Positions 43,950 to 51,619 of a stretch of DNA of 64,000 bases are shown here, piece after piece. A program made the position numbers and the translations under genes. Position 1 is the stretch's first letter. Each line of letters begins with the position of its first letter. Below the pieces are notes generated by a model. That model searched no databases and was not told the DNA's origin. It worked only from the letters and a program-made list of their open reading frames with translations. Source of the DNA: Candidatus Desulfofervidus auxilii (GTDB taxonomy: Bacteria; Desulfobacterota; Desulfofervidia; Desulfofervidales; Desulfofervidaceae); NCBI RefSeq assembly GCF_001577525.1, contig NZ_CP013015.1, positions 167,173 to 231,172 of the forward strand, in the 5' to 3' direction.

Positions 43950-45795
43950 AGGAGTTAGAAGCACTGGACATTTTACAGAAATAATTCTCCAGGATGGATA
44001 TAATATCAAATTGAGGCCATTTATTTATGTAAAGAAAGGAGATTTCTTAGAATTTCTTCCATCAATTAAAAAATTTCAAGAAGTATATAAAATATTTGAT
44101 GATAAGGCAACTAGTGAGTTGAAGAAAATAAAAATCCACCCTCCTTATTGCACAAAGGAAACAATCTATTTAGGAGCACATCGTTTCAATGTAATATTTC
44201 GAGAAAGAATTAATTCCAACGATTGGAAGAAGATAAAAGAATTAGAAAAATTCCATTATAGAGGGAAAGGATTAAACAAATTAGTAGGGAGAAGAACCGT
44301 TCTTCTTGCTGAAATGAAGGATCATGGAGTTATTGGATTTGGTGTTATTTCTGCTACAGTTGCTGTTGCTAAACCTAGATTTGAACTTTTACAGACTAAT
44401 TTTACTGATCAAATGAAAACAAAGTTAATCAATCGAATTGTACGAATTCCAAGAATAGTTATCCATCCTGAATTCAGAGGAATAAATTTAGGAGTATTGA
44501 TGGCTAAACATTTAGTTCTATATGCCAAAAAATATTGGGATATTAACCATTATACACCTATTATGGTAGAGGTTATCGCGGCAATGACTGAATATCATAA
44601 GTTTTTCGAAAAGGCTGGGTTTATAAAAATAGGCTATACTTCAGGATATAAAAATGGAATAATACCTATATATGGGAATGGAAGTTTTGAATCAAGAAAT
44701 TATGAGTCTTACGATTTCATGGAAAATCAGAACCCTAAACCTTATTTGGTTTTCCCTTTAAACAAGGAGTTAAAACAAAAAATTAGACTATATTTCCCTA
44801 AAAAACAAAAGATGATTTTACATAAACATCCAAAACTGAAGCATTCAATAAAATTTGAAAATGTCTCTGTTAGTTATAAAATCAGAAATGGATCTACCAA
44901 AAGAACCGAAGTTATAAAAGAAGTATTCGGAGTAGATGCACAGCATGCTTTCTCTCCTATTTTAACAAATTTTTCTTTGGAAATAGAACCTGGTGATGTA
45001 GTTTTAATAACTGGAGCTTCTGGTAGTGGAAAAAGTACAATATTACGACTATTAACAGAAAAAAACACAACTTTGAAAAAAGAGATGGAAATTAGAGGGA
45101 AAATAATTAATAAAAGTTTAAAGGATATCGCAATTCTTGATACTAAATGGAGCAATTCTCTTCCTTTAATTGATCAGATAGGAAAAAATAAAGATATAAA
45201 AGAAGCTATAAAATTACTTAATTCAGTAGGACTTTCAGAAGCTCATCTTTATATAAAAAAACCAAATCAACTTTCTGATGGTCAACGATATAGATTTGCA
45301 GTAGCAAAACTTTGTGATTCTAATAAAGCAATATGGATTGCGGATGAGTTTGTTTCAACACTTAACTCTGAAATGGCAGCAATTGTTGCTAAAGGATTAA
45401 GAAAGGTAGCATATAAACATGGAGCAACACTAATTTTAGCAGCTCCTCATATTCATAATTTTATACATTTGCTTCTCCCTAACAAACTTATAAAACTTAA
45501 ATGGGGAACAAAACCGATTATTTATTCAATAAAAATAATAAATTTTTATCAAAACGGAGATAAAATTTCACTGTCTATTCTTAATAATGGTCATGTACCT
45601 CTTACAAATGTTCAGGTAGGTACAATTATAAGAAATGGTTTTTTTCTTTCACAAAATAATTTTAAACAAATTAATCCTAAGGATGAAATTTGCTGTGAAA
45701 TAAAAATAAGAAACAGTGAATATTATGCTTTAGGAATAAAAACTAACGAGGGAGTAGGGGAAATTTTATATTTAGAAATAATAAACAAGAAATAA
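43933..45795 (+). CDS. GNAT acetyltransferase fused to ABC-type ATPase (COG2401-like)
   Basis: 620 aa. N-terminal GNAT-like part (residues ~60-260) with VRIPRIVIHPEFRGINLGVLM (acetyl-CoA loop) and MTEYHKFFEKAGFIKIGY. From residue ~300 an ABC ATPase: Walker A LITGASGSGKSTILRLL, signature QLSDGQRYRFAVAKL, Walker B KAIWIADEFVSTL, and H-loop ILAAPHIHNF. The C-terminal ~90 residues look like a beta domain. This fusion is the rare, mainly archaeal COG2401 type. No membrane segments, so not a transporter. Overlaps the upstream gene by 17 bp. Confidence 0.82.
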   Translation: MKLLIKGVRSTGHFTEIILQDGYNIKLRPFIYVKKGDFLEFLPSIKKFQEVYKIFDDKATSELKKIKIHPPYCTKETIYLGAHRFNVIFRERINSNDWKKIKELEKFHYRGKGLNKLVGRRTVLLAEMKDHGVIGFGVISATVAVAKPRFELLQTNFTDQMKTKLINRIVRIPRIVIHPEFRGINLGVLMAKHLVLYAKKYWDINHYTPIMVEVIAAMTEYHKFFEKAGFIKIGYTSGYKNGIIPIYGNGSFESRNYESYDFMENQNPKPYLVFPLNKELKQKIRLYFPKKQKMILHKHPKLKHSIKFENVSVSYKIRNGSTKRTEVIKEVFGVDAQHAFSPILTNFSLEIEPGDVVLITGASGSGKSTILRLLTEKNTTLKKEMEIRGKIINKSLKDIAILDTKWSNSLPLIDQIGKNKDIKEAIKLLNSVGLSEAHLYIKKPNQLSDGQRYRFAVAKLCDSNKAIWIADEFVSTLNSEMAAIVAKGLRKVAYKHGATLILAAPHIHNFIHLLLPNKLIKLKWGTKPIIYSIKIINFYQNGDKISLSILNNGHVPLTNVQVGTIIRNGFFLSQNNFKQINPKDEICCEIKIRNSEYYALGIKTNEGVGEILYLEIINKK

Positions 45796-45805
45796 TCTAT
45801 TTTCT

Positions 45806-46015
45806 TTATCTCAGTTCAAACGTTTGACCTTTAGAAAACCACTTATCAATGTCTTCTTTTTTAAATCTCCATTGATTACCGATTTTCACAGCGGGGATTT
45901 TGCCTTCCCTTGCCATTTTATAAAGAGTAGATTTTCCTATTCTTAAATATTTTGCAGTCTCCTCAAGGGTCATTATTTCGGAAAAGTTTTGCATCATAGG
46001 TGTGACTCTTTTCAT
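45806..46015 (-). CDS. Excisionase-type helix-turn-helix protein
   Basis: 69 aa. MTLEETAKYLRIGKSTLYKMAREGKIPAVKIGNQWRF is the classical HTH_17/MerR-like excisionase domain; start could also be the Met at residue 7. Convergent with the six-gene cassette, 10 bp after its end. A 41-base part of this gene recurs inverted at the other cassette end, and the promoter regions of the two copies are also similar (TTGACTTTTTG). May regulate the cassette or be a leftover of mobilisation. Confidence 0.85.
   Translation of the reverse strand: MKRVTPMMQNFSEIMTLEETAKYLRIGKSTLYKMAREGKIPAVKIGNQWRFKKEDIDKWFSKGQTFELR
45939..45979 (-). repeat. Right copy of inverted ~41-bp repeat bounding the six-gene cassette
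   Basis: Lies in the 5' part of the intact HTH gene and pairs with 38231-38272 in inverted orientation. Confidence 0.8.
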
Positions 46016-46299
46016 TTATCAGAACTCATCATCGTTTAACATTGTATAATAATATTAAGCAAAAGAGAGCAAAAAGTCAAGCAAAATGAGAAAAATTTTA
46101 GAATAGGGGGGAGGAGAAGATCTTCTTTCTTGTTTTGGCAAAGCCAAAACATAGGCTGACGAAGACACTTGCCTTGAGGAGGCTTTTTATTAAAGGAATT
46201 TTCCTTAAAAAATCTCTTATTAAAAGATAAAAGACCTTGCCGAGGATAAACTAAATCTTTCTTTTCTTCTACTTAATACAAAACCTATCTTGCGGAAGC
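46016..46299. other. Non-coding stretch with a strong hairpin
   Basis: GTTTTGGC-AAA-GCCAAAAC at 46132-46150 is a perfect 8-bp stem; AGAAGATCTTCT lies just before it. No T-run suggests something other than an intrinsic terminator. The remainder is AT-rich without a supported gene. Confidence 0.5.
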
Positions 46300-46612
46300 A
46301 AGACAAAGCCGACGATGGGCAAGTGCTTGGGCGGCGCCGACTTCTTGGGAACGGTTTTACCTAGCGTCTCAATGGAGGAAAGCTTCCGTTCCATCAACTC
46401 GGCCAGAGAGAACGGAAGCAGGTGAAACACCGCACACCTACCAGCCAAGGACTGTGAGATGCTCTGTAAGAGCAGGAAGTTTTGAGATCCGGTTAGAATA
46501 AACCAGCCTGTTCTATCTGGGTGTTCGTCGACTATGATTTGGATATACGAGAATAGCTCGGGCGCCCGTTGCACCTCGTCCAGGATTACAGGACCGTGAA
46601 ACTGGTTGAGGT
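46300..46612 (-). pseudogene. Fragment of a DUF4143-type AAA ATPase
   Basis: The minus strand encodes YLNQFHGPVILDEVQRAPEL, GWFILTGSQNFLLLQSISQSL and LLPFSLAELMERK, the Walker B to sensor region of the COG1373/DUF4143 ATPases. The Walker A side, and all after LAELMERKLSS, are missing. Noticeably richer in G and C than its surroundings, so probably acquired recently and then decayed. Confidence 0.75.
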
Positions 46613-46889
46613 ATGTAGATCTGGTCTTATAAGAGGAAATCCAAGTTTAACGCCATTTCCACTCGGTCGGGGAATAAATGCATTTGGTAACTCTTTGAAT
46701 CACAAAGGCTTAGGTGACGCTCAGAAAAAGAGAGTGGTTAAGAACAGGGTTACGCGTGGCGAGCCATTTTTAATTTCTTAAGTACTTTATTTTTTGCCTC
46801 CCTACTTGTTAACCATCAACTTAAACCAAAAGTTTGGTAACAAACAGGTCAAATTATTCAGGTTCCGATTTTTTTGATAGGATAAATCT
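46613..46889. other. Non-coding stretch
   Basis: No supported gene. Less AT-rich up to about 46760 and possibly the rest of the decayed ATPase fragment or its insertion context. Confidence 0.35.
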
Positions 46890-47138
46890 CTACTTTTTAC
46901 AGTAATCTATAAATTGCCCGATTTGAACTCCTAAGTATATACACTTATTTCCTTTAATACATTCGGCTGCATCCCTTTCTTCAAGATGTGTCCTTATCTC
47001 TTTATCGTCTTTTTTTATGTAAAGCATCCAAGCATTTTTCTCTTGGTCAAAATCAAGCTCTATAGAACAGCCATATTGGTTAAGCTCTGGATGAATTTCT
47101 AAAATTTTTTCCGCTAAAGTTTCTTTTGTGTAATTCAC
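46890..47138 (-). CDS. Conserved-looking small protein, 82 aa
   Basis: Begins with GTG behind AAGGAGGATG. Product MNYTKETLAEKILEIHPELN ... YLGVQIGQFIDYCKK is compact and mixed alpha/beta with two cysteines flanking GNKCIYLGVQ. I recall no named family. Good ribosome binding site and normal codon use suggest a real gene. Confidence 0.65.
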   Translation of the reverse strand: MNYTKETLAEKILEIHPELNQYGCSIELDFDQEKNAWMLYIKKDDKEIRTHLEERDAAECIKGNKCIYLGVQIGQFIDYCKK

Positions 47139-47305
47139 AACATCCTCCTTTTAAAATTATTGTTTTGAAAATTCCTTTAGAATAGTGGTATCTGACTATT
47201 CTTGGGAAAGGCAAAGGTTACAATTAACACCCTGACCTTCTACCAGTATACCTGTTAAATCCTCGCATGTCAAGGATAGAAATATTCAGGACTTTCCCCA
47301 GAATT

Positions 47306-47640
47306 TTCAGAAGCTTTCCGAAAAGAAAGGTAAGGTGGGCTGGATAAATTTGGATTTTTTAGGAGGAGCGGTGTTAAATTTTTTACCAAAAAGAAGACGG
47401 TGTATACCTTCATTTATGACATATTGTTTAAAACCCTGTCTGCCAACAGGCAGGGAGGAATTTGAAAAAATCTTTTTGCTTTCTCATATATTTTCTTCAA
47501 TAAAATGCTTAATTTTAAATTCCTCCCTAGTTCTACACTCAAAAAATGAAACACAGCATGCACTAATGCTACTATATTTCTTAATCCTTCATAGGTTAAA
47601 AGCCTTATATCCTCTAAATTGTATCCTTGCTTTATAAACT
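47306..47640 (-). pseudogene. C-terminal remnant of a DDE transposase
   Basis: The minus strand reads YNLEDIRLLTYEGLRNIVAL, VHAVFHFLSVELGRNLKL and KIYEKAKRFFQIP, and after a frame change YVINEGIHRLLFGKK. This is the C-terminus of an IS4-like transposase following the YxxR-x-E-box region. A GC-rich palindrome (47438-47456) sits inside it. No N-terminal catalytic part remains. Confidence 0.6.
47438..47456. repeat. GC-rich palindromic dispersed repeat, copy 4
   Basis: CCTGTCTGCCAACAGGCAGG, an imperfect palindrome of the same family as at 4439, located inside the transposase remnant. Confidence 0.7.
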
Positions 47641-47642
47641 GG

Positions 47643-47688
47643 ATTGCTCCCCCATTTTTTGGACATGTAAAATGTTAAAGGGAGCAAT
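47643..47688. repeat. Inverted repeat at the transposase remnant edge
   Basis: ATTGCTCCC (47643-47651) and GGGAGCAAT (47680-47688) with a 28-base spacer. Could be an element end or the transcription terminator of the neighbouring ATPase gene (47722). Confidence 0.45.
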
Positions 47689-47721
47689 GCAGGTACACCT
47701 ATCTTTGAATTTTATTTTTGA

Positions 47722-49119
47722 TTAAATTATTAAGGAAATAAATTTGTCTTTGTGAAACAGGTATACCTTTTCTTTTTCTGCCATCCTAATCATATCCTCA
47801 GTGAAACCGCTTTTACTGAATAAGCAAAAATATTCCTTTCTTCCTTTTTTGCCCCATTTTACTTTTTGGGCCTTTCTCTTTAAATTTCTGTAGATATTGG
47901 TCCCCACAGGTTTGTTTGACCATTTTACTTCACCAAAGATAATCTCATTTGTATTTGAATTCAGGCCTATAAGGTCTATCTCCTCATTTCTTTCCCACCA
48001 GCGGCCATAAATTTCAAAACTTAAGGGAATTTCTCCATCTAAAATGGCTCTCTCCATAATCTCAGCTGCTATCCTTTCATAATTTTTGGCTACCAAAAGG
48101 GGTAATTCCTTTTTTATTTTGACTGCCACCTCATTTATTTTGTTCTCCTCCAGTAATGACCTGTTTCTAAAGACAAATCTAAACCAGAAATTAAAAAAGT
48201 TATCTTCTATTATGTATATTCCCTTTCTGCTCTTTTCAGGTACTTTTTCTGTAACCGGTATCTCTTTTTTTGTTATCTGCAGACTATCTAGAATAGCGAG
48301 ATAGCGTGAAACCATACTCTTTTCAAAGCCAGTTTCATTTATAATCTCTGAAAGTTTATGCTTTCCCAGCGATATTGCCTCAAGGATTACAAAATAGTTT
48401 CTTGGTTCTCTAAGCTCTTCTCTAAGCAGAAACTCTACTTCCTCATAAAGAGGCTGTCCTTTTTTTAAAATTTCGTTTTTTACAGCATCAAAAAAATTTA
48501 TCCCGTAGAATTTATTTAGATAAAAAGGGGTACCTCCAACAATGCTATAGATGGAAAGAGCCTCTTCAAATGTTTTATCAGGAAATGCTTGTTGCACTTG
48601 TTTAAATCTAAATGGTCTTATTAGCAGTTGTCCTGTCCTCCTTCCATAAAGTGGGGCCTTATAAAAAAGCAGGGTCTTTTCCATCATAGAGATACTGGAG
48701 CCCAAAAGCATCAAATAAATTTTAGAGTTGTTTAAATAGAGATCCCAAATCTTTTGAAAAGTAGAGGGAATGGCATCGTCAGTCTCAACTAAATAAGGAA
48801 ACTCATCTATGATAACAACCATCTTTTCCATCTTACTAACTATATATTTAAATGCAGTTTCCCACTCTCTGAATCCCTGCTCAGGTAAAAATTCATCTCT
48901 AAAATACGCTCCCAGTTTTTCTGTAAATTTCTTTAACTGCCTGTGCGGGGCTATCCTCTCACACAAAAAATAGATATGGGGTTTGTCCTTCACAAATTGA
49001 ATACTGAGCTCGGTTTTGCCCACCCTGCGCTTGCCATAAATAATGATTAATTGAGCTTTTTCTTCCCTCCACTTTTCATTAAGAAAATTTAATTCCCATT
49101 CTCTATTTATAAATCTCAT
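47722..49119 (-). CDS. Archaeal-type ATPase with DUF234 domain
   Basis: 465 aa. N-terminal Walker A IIIYGKRRVGKTELSIQF (residues ~25-42), Walker B VVIIDEFPYL (~103), sensor LMLLGSSISMMEKT; winged helix near residues 250-300 (ETGFEKSMVSRYLAIL); C-terminal DUF234 nuclease-like part EIDLIGLNSNTNEIIFGEVKW with the D...E-x-K pattern. Common in archaea and thermophiles, often next to mobile elements; physiological role unknown. A perfect tandem repeat lies just upstream of its start. Confidence 0.88.
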   Translation of the reverse strand: MRFINREWELNFLNEKWREEKAQLIIIYGKRRVGKTELSIQFVKDKPHIYFLCERIAPHRQLKKFTEKLGAYFRDEFLPEQGFREWETAFKYIVSKMEKMVVIIDEFPYLVETDDAIPSTFQKIWDLYLNNSKIYLMLLGSSISMMEKTLLFYKAPLYGRRTGQLLIRPFRFKQVQQAFPDKTFEEALSIYSIVGGTPFYLNKFYGINFFDAVKNEILKKGQPLYEEVEFLLREELREPRNYFVILEAISLGKHKLSEIINETGFEKSMVSRYLAILDSLQITKKEIPVTEKVPEKSRKGIYIIEDNFFNFWFRFVFRNRSLLEENKINEVAVKIKKELPLLVAKNYERIAAEIMERAILDGEIPLSFEIYGRWWERNEEIDLIGLNSNTNEIIFGEVKWSNKPVGTNIYRNLKRKAQKVKWGKKGRKEYFCLFSKSGFTEDMIRMAEKEKVYLFHKDKFISLII

Positions 49120-49127
49120 TTCTCCAA

Positions 49128-49157
49128 TTAGTCTAATCTAGTTTAGTCTAATCTAGT
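49128..49157. repeat. Two tandem 15-bp repeats upstream of the ATPase-DUF234 gene
   Basis: TTAGTCTAATCTAGT occurs twice in direct succession (49128-49142, 49143-49157), followed by TTAGAC. It starts 9 bp from the start codon of the minus-strand gene and could be an operator. Confidence 0.7.
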
Positions 49158-49247
49158 TTAGACAAATTGACATTTTATGTCAATATCCTCAGATCCGTGA
49201 TTTTGGGGGAAATATAGAGCTTGCCTTTCTTTATAAAAAATGATTTA

Positions 49248-50222
49248 ATGTTATTTATGAAATGGAAATGGCTATTTTGCCTCTTATATTTTATAGGCTG
49301 TGTTTCTGCCTTTTCGTCTCAACCTCAATTAGTCTGTCCTTCTTTAACTCATGATTTTGGCAAAGTATGGGAGGGCACACCTTTAGTCCATAGCTTTATT
49401 TTAAAAAATACAGGTGATGCACCTTTGATTATTCAAAGTGTAAAACCTGGCTGAGGATGCACGGTGGCCTCTTATGACCACCAAATCCCACCTGGAGGGT
49501 TGGGGAAAATAACCCTAAAAGTGAAAATACACCAAGGGCATTTTACAAAAGCTGCCCGTGTGAAAACAAATGACCCTAAATTGCCCCATTTTGTTTTACG
49601 TCTTAGTGGAGAAATAATTCCATTTATTAAAGTCAGCTCACCCAGAATTCGCTTGCGGGGGTTTTGCTCTGATACACTTTCAAAAACAGTAAAGTTAGAA
49701 GCCCTGGATGGTTCTATGTTTAACATTTCAAAAGTAGAATCTACCTTACCAGAATTTAAATGGAGTGTTAATCCTCAAAAAGATAGTAAAAACTACCAGT
49801 TTAAGTTCCAAATTAAAAGCGATGTTCCTAAAAATGTTAGAGGTAAAATAACTATCTTTACAGACCATCCTCATAAAAAGAGTTTAGTTATTTATGTGTA
49901 TGCCTATTTTAGACCCCGAGTAAAACTCAAACCTAAGCGAGTTTATTGGAAAGATTTTAAACAAGAGGCACTTCAACGCACAGTCTACTTAGTAATAAAA
50001 AAACCAGATAAGAATATCCAAATAAAGAAATTGATTTATCCTGAAAAGTTATTCAAAGTCTCCTGGGAGAAAATTAACGCAAAGCAAGCACATAAAATAA
50101 AAGTTGTGCCCATAATAAATCAATTCCCTTCTGGTAGTTTCAACTATCGATTAAAAATCATCACTGACCCCCCTCTTCCCTATCCTTTAGAAGTAACTTT
50201 GAGCGGGATAGCAAAACCATGA
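49248..50222 (+). CDS. DUF1573 exported protein with in-frame TGA at a conserved Cys (candidate selenoprotein)
   Basis: The reading frame is broken only by TGA at 49452-49454, and coding sense continues in the same frame to 50222. Start at 49248 or 49257 gives a signal peptide (KWLFCLLYFIGCVSAFS). DUF1573 domain: HDFGKVWEGTPLVHSFILKN, IIQSVKPG-TGA-GCTVASYD, PPGGLGKITLKV. Relatives have CGCT where this gene has TGA-Gly-Cys-Thr, so TGA replaces the first Cys. A stem-loop 33 bases behind it could be a SECIS. Otherwise it is a nonsense mutation (TGC to TGA). After the DUF1573 part come about 200 residues of beta-sandwich repeats (IKVSSPRIRLRGF). Periplasmic; role unknown. Confidence 0.7.
49487..49504 (+). 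promoter_or_regulatory. Possible bacterial SECIS-like hairpin
   Basis: CCCA (49487-49490) pairs with TGGG (49501-49504), CC (49491-49492) with GG (49498-49499), with a bulged T at 49500 and loop TGGAG. Loop with G in the first two positions and a bulged U are known bacterial SECIS traits; the loop lies 38 bases behind the TGA, at the edge of the usual range. Confidence 0.35.
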
Positions 50223-50842
50223 ATTTAAAGGCCATTGTGTTTGATTGTGATGGCGTAATTTTTGATTCTCGTGAAGCTAATAAGGCTTATTATAATGCCA
50301 TCTTAAAAAGTATAGGCCTTCCTCCTATGAGTGAAGAACAACTTAATTTTGCTCACTGTCATACGGTATTTGAGGTAATTGACTATTTAGTGCCTGATTC
50401 TTCTCTACGAGAAAAGGCCTATTTTGCCCGAAAAAATATAAACTATTCCCAATTTCTTTGTTATATGAAACCAGAACCTTATGTCACAGAGATATTAAAA
50501 ATCTTTAAACAAAACTTTAAAACAGGTATGGCTACAAATAGGACAGATACCATTCATAACTTATTAAAACAGTATAAATTGGACAAATATTTTGATATAG
50601 TGATTTCTGCATTAGATGTTCAAAATGTCAAGCCCCATCCCGAGGCATTATTTAAAATTATGCATAATTTCCATATAAAACCGAACCAAATGCTTTATAT
50701 TGGAGATACCCAAATAGATGCAGAAATGGCCCAAAAGGCCCATGTGCCTTTTGTATCTTATAAAAATCCAAAATTAACTGCTGATTTTTATGTAAGAAAT
50801 TTTTTAGATTTAGCACAGATAATAGGTATAAAGGTGACTTAA
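50219..50842 (+). CDS. HAD-family hydrolase (phosphoglycolate phosphatase-like)
   Basis: 207 aa. Motif I AIVFDCDGVIFDSREAN (DxDGVxxD), motif II MATNRTDT, motif III KPHPEAL and motif IV YIGDTQIDAEMA. Small-molecule phosphatase, substrate uncertain. ATGA overlap with the DUF1573 gene. Confidence 0.9.
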   Translation: MNLKAIVFDCDGVIFDSREANKAYYNAILKSIGLPPMSEEQLNFAHCHTVFEVIDYLVPDSSLREKAYFARKNINYSQFLCYMKPEPYVTEILKIFKQNFKTGMATNRTDTIHNLLKQYKLDKYFDIVISALDVQNVKPHPEALFKIMHNFHIKPNQMLYIGDTQIDAEMAQKAHVPFVSYKNPKLTADFYVRNFLDLAQIIGIKVT

Positions 50843-50845
50843 GAG

Positions 50846-51394
50846 ATGCGAGTCCTCCTTCATATCTGCTGTGCACCTTGTGCAATTTATCCTATTAAAA
50901 CCATGCAAGAAAAAGGTATAGAGGTTTTTGGGTTTTGGTATAACCCTAACATTCATCCCTTTGAAGAGTATCGTCGCAGGTTGGAGGCAGTAAGAACATA
51001 TGCTGAAAAAACACATTTACGTATGATTTGGAGAGATAGATATGAATTAGAGGAATTTTTACAAGGTGTAGCCTTTCGGGAAGCTCCCGGTATTCGTTGT
51101 CGCTTTTGCTACTTTAAGCGGTTAAAAGCTACAGCTCAAGTAGCAAAGCATGGTAAGTTTGATGGATTTACTACTACTTTACTTTATAGTAAGTTCCAAA
51201 ATCATGATGTTATTAAAGAAATTGCTCAAAGTTTAGCCCAAGACCAAGGAATTAAATTTTATTATGAAGACTTCCGCCTGGGGTGGAAGGAAGGCATAGA
51301 GATATCTAAAAAATTAGGTATGTATAGGCAACAATACTGTGGCTGCATTTATAGTGAAAGAGATAGGTATTATAAAAAATTAGTGGAGGAGTAA
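50846..51394 (+). CDS. queH: Epoxyqueuosine reductase QueH
   Basis: 182 aa. MRVLLHICCAPCAIYP start, CRFCYFKRLKATA and GCIYSERDRYY near the end give the CC, CxxC and Cys positions of QueH (DUF208), the iron-sulfur enzyme that reduces epoxyqueuosine to queuosine in tRNA. Complements queE in this window. Confidence 0.92.
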   Translation: MRVLLHICCAPCAIYPIKTMQEKGIEVFGFWYNPNIHPFEEYRRRLEAVRTYAEKTHLRMIWRDRYELEEFLQGVAFREAPGIRCRFCYFKRLKATAQVAKHGKFDGFTTTLLYSKFQNHDVIKEIAQSLAQDQGIKFYYEDFRLGWKEGIEISKKLGMYRQQYCGCIYSERDRYYKKLVEE

Positions 51395-51396
51395 CT

Positions 51397-51618
51397 ATGT
51401 CTTTCCAAACTATGGGTAAATTTCTTATTTTTACGGGTTTAATTATTGTGATTTTTGGTGTCATTTTAATGTTTGCTCCTAAAATTCCTTATCTGGGCAA
51501 ACTACCAGGAGATATTATCATTCGCCGTAAGACATTCACTTTTTACTTCCCATTGGTCACTTGTCTTTTAATTAGTATTGTTCTTACTATTTTGCTAAAT
51601 TTGATATTTCGGAAATAA
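51397..51618 (+). CDS. DUF2905 membrane protein
   Basis: 73 aa with two hydrophobic segments (residues ~9-26 and ~50-70). GKLPGDIIIRRKTFTFYFPLVTCLL between them is the DUF2905 signature. Function unknown. Two base pairs from queH. Confidence 0.9.
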   Translation: MSFQTMGKFLIFTGLIIVIFGVILMFAPKIPYLGKLPGDIIIRRKTFTFYFPLVTCLLISIVLTILLNLIFRK

Positions 51619-51619
51619 A

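Noticed and set aside
38216-46015. Integrative element moved by its own integrase
   Set aside because: Only an excisionase-type HTH is present; no tyrosine or serine recombinase, relaxase or transposase lies inside the cassette, so active mobility cannot be claimed.
49462-49482. GGTGG/CCACC hairpin close to the TGA as the SECIS
   Set aside because: Its loop lacks the G expected at the top, so the hairpin at 49487-49504 was preferred, although neither was energy-tested.
49464-50222. Separate gene starting downstream of the TGA
   Set aside because: It begins in mid-domain without a ribosome binding site or signal peptide; the part before the TGA supplies the missing signal peptide and first strands, so both belong to one DUF1573 frame.
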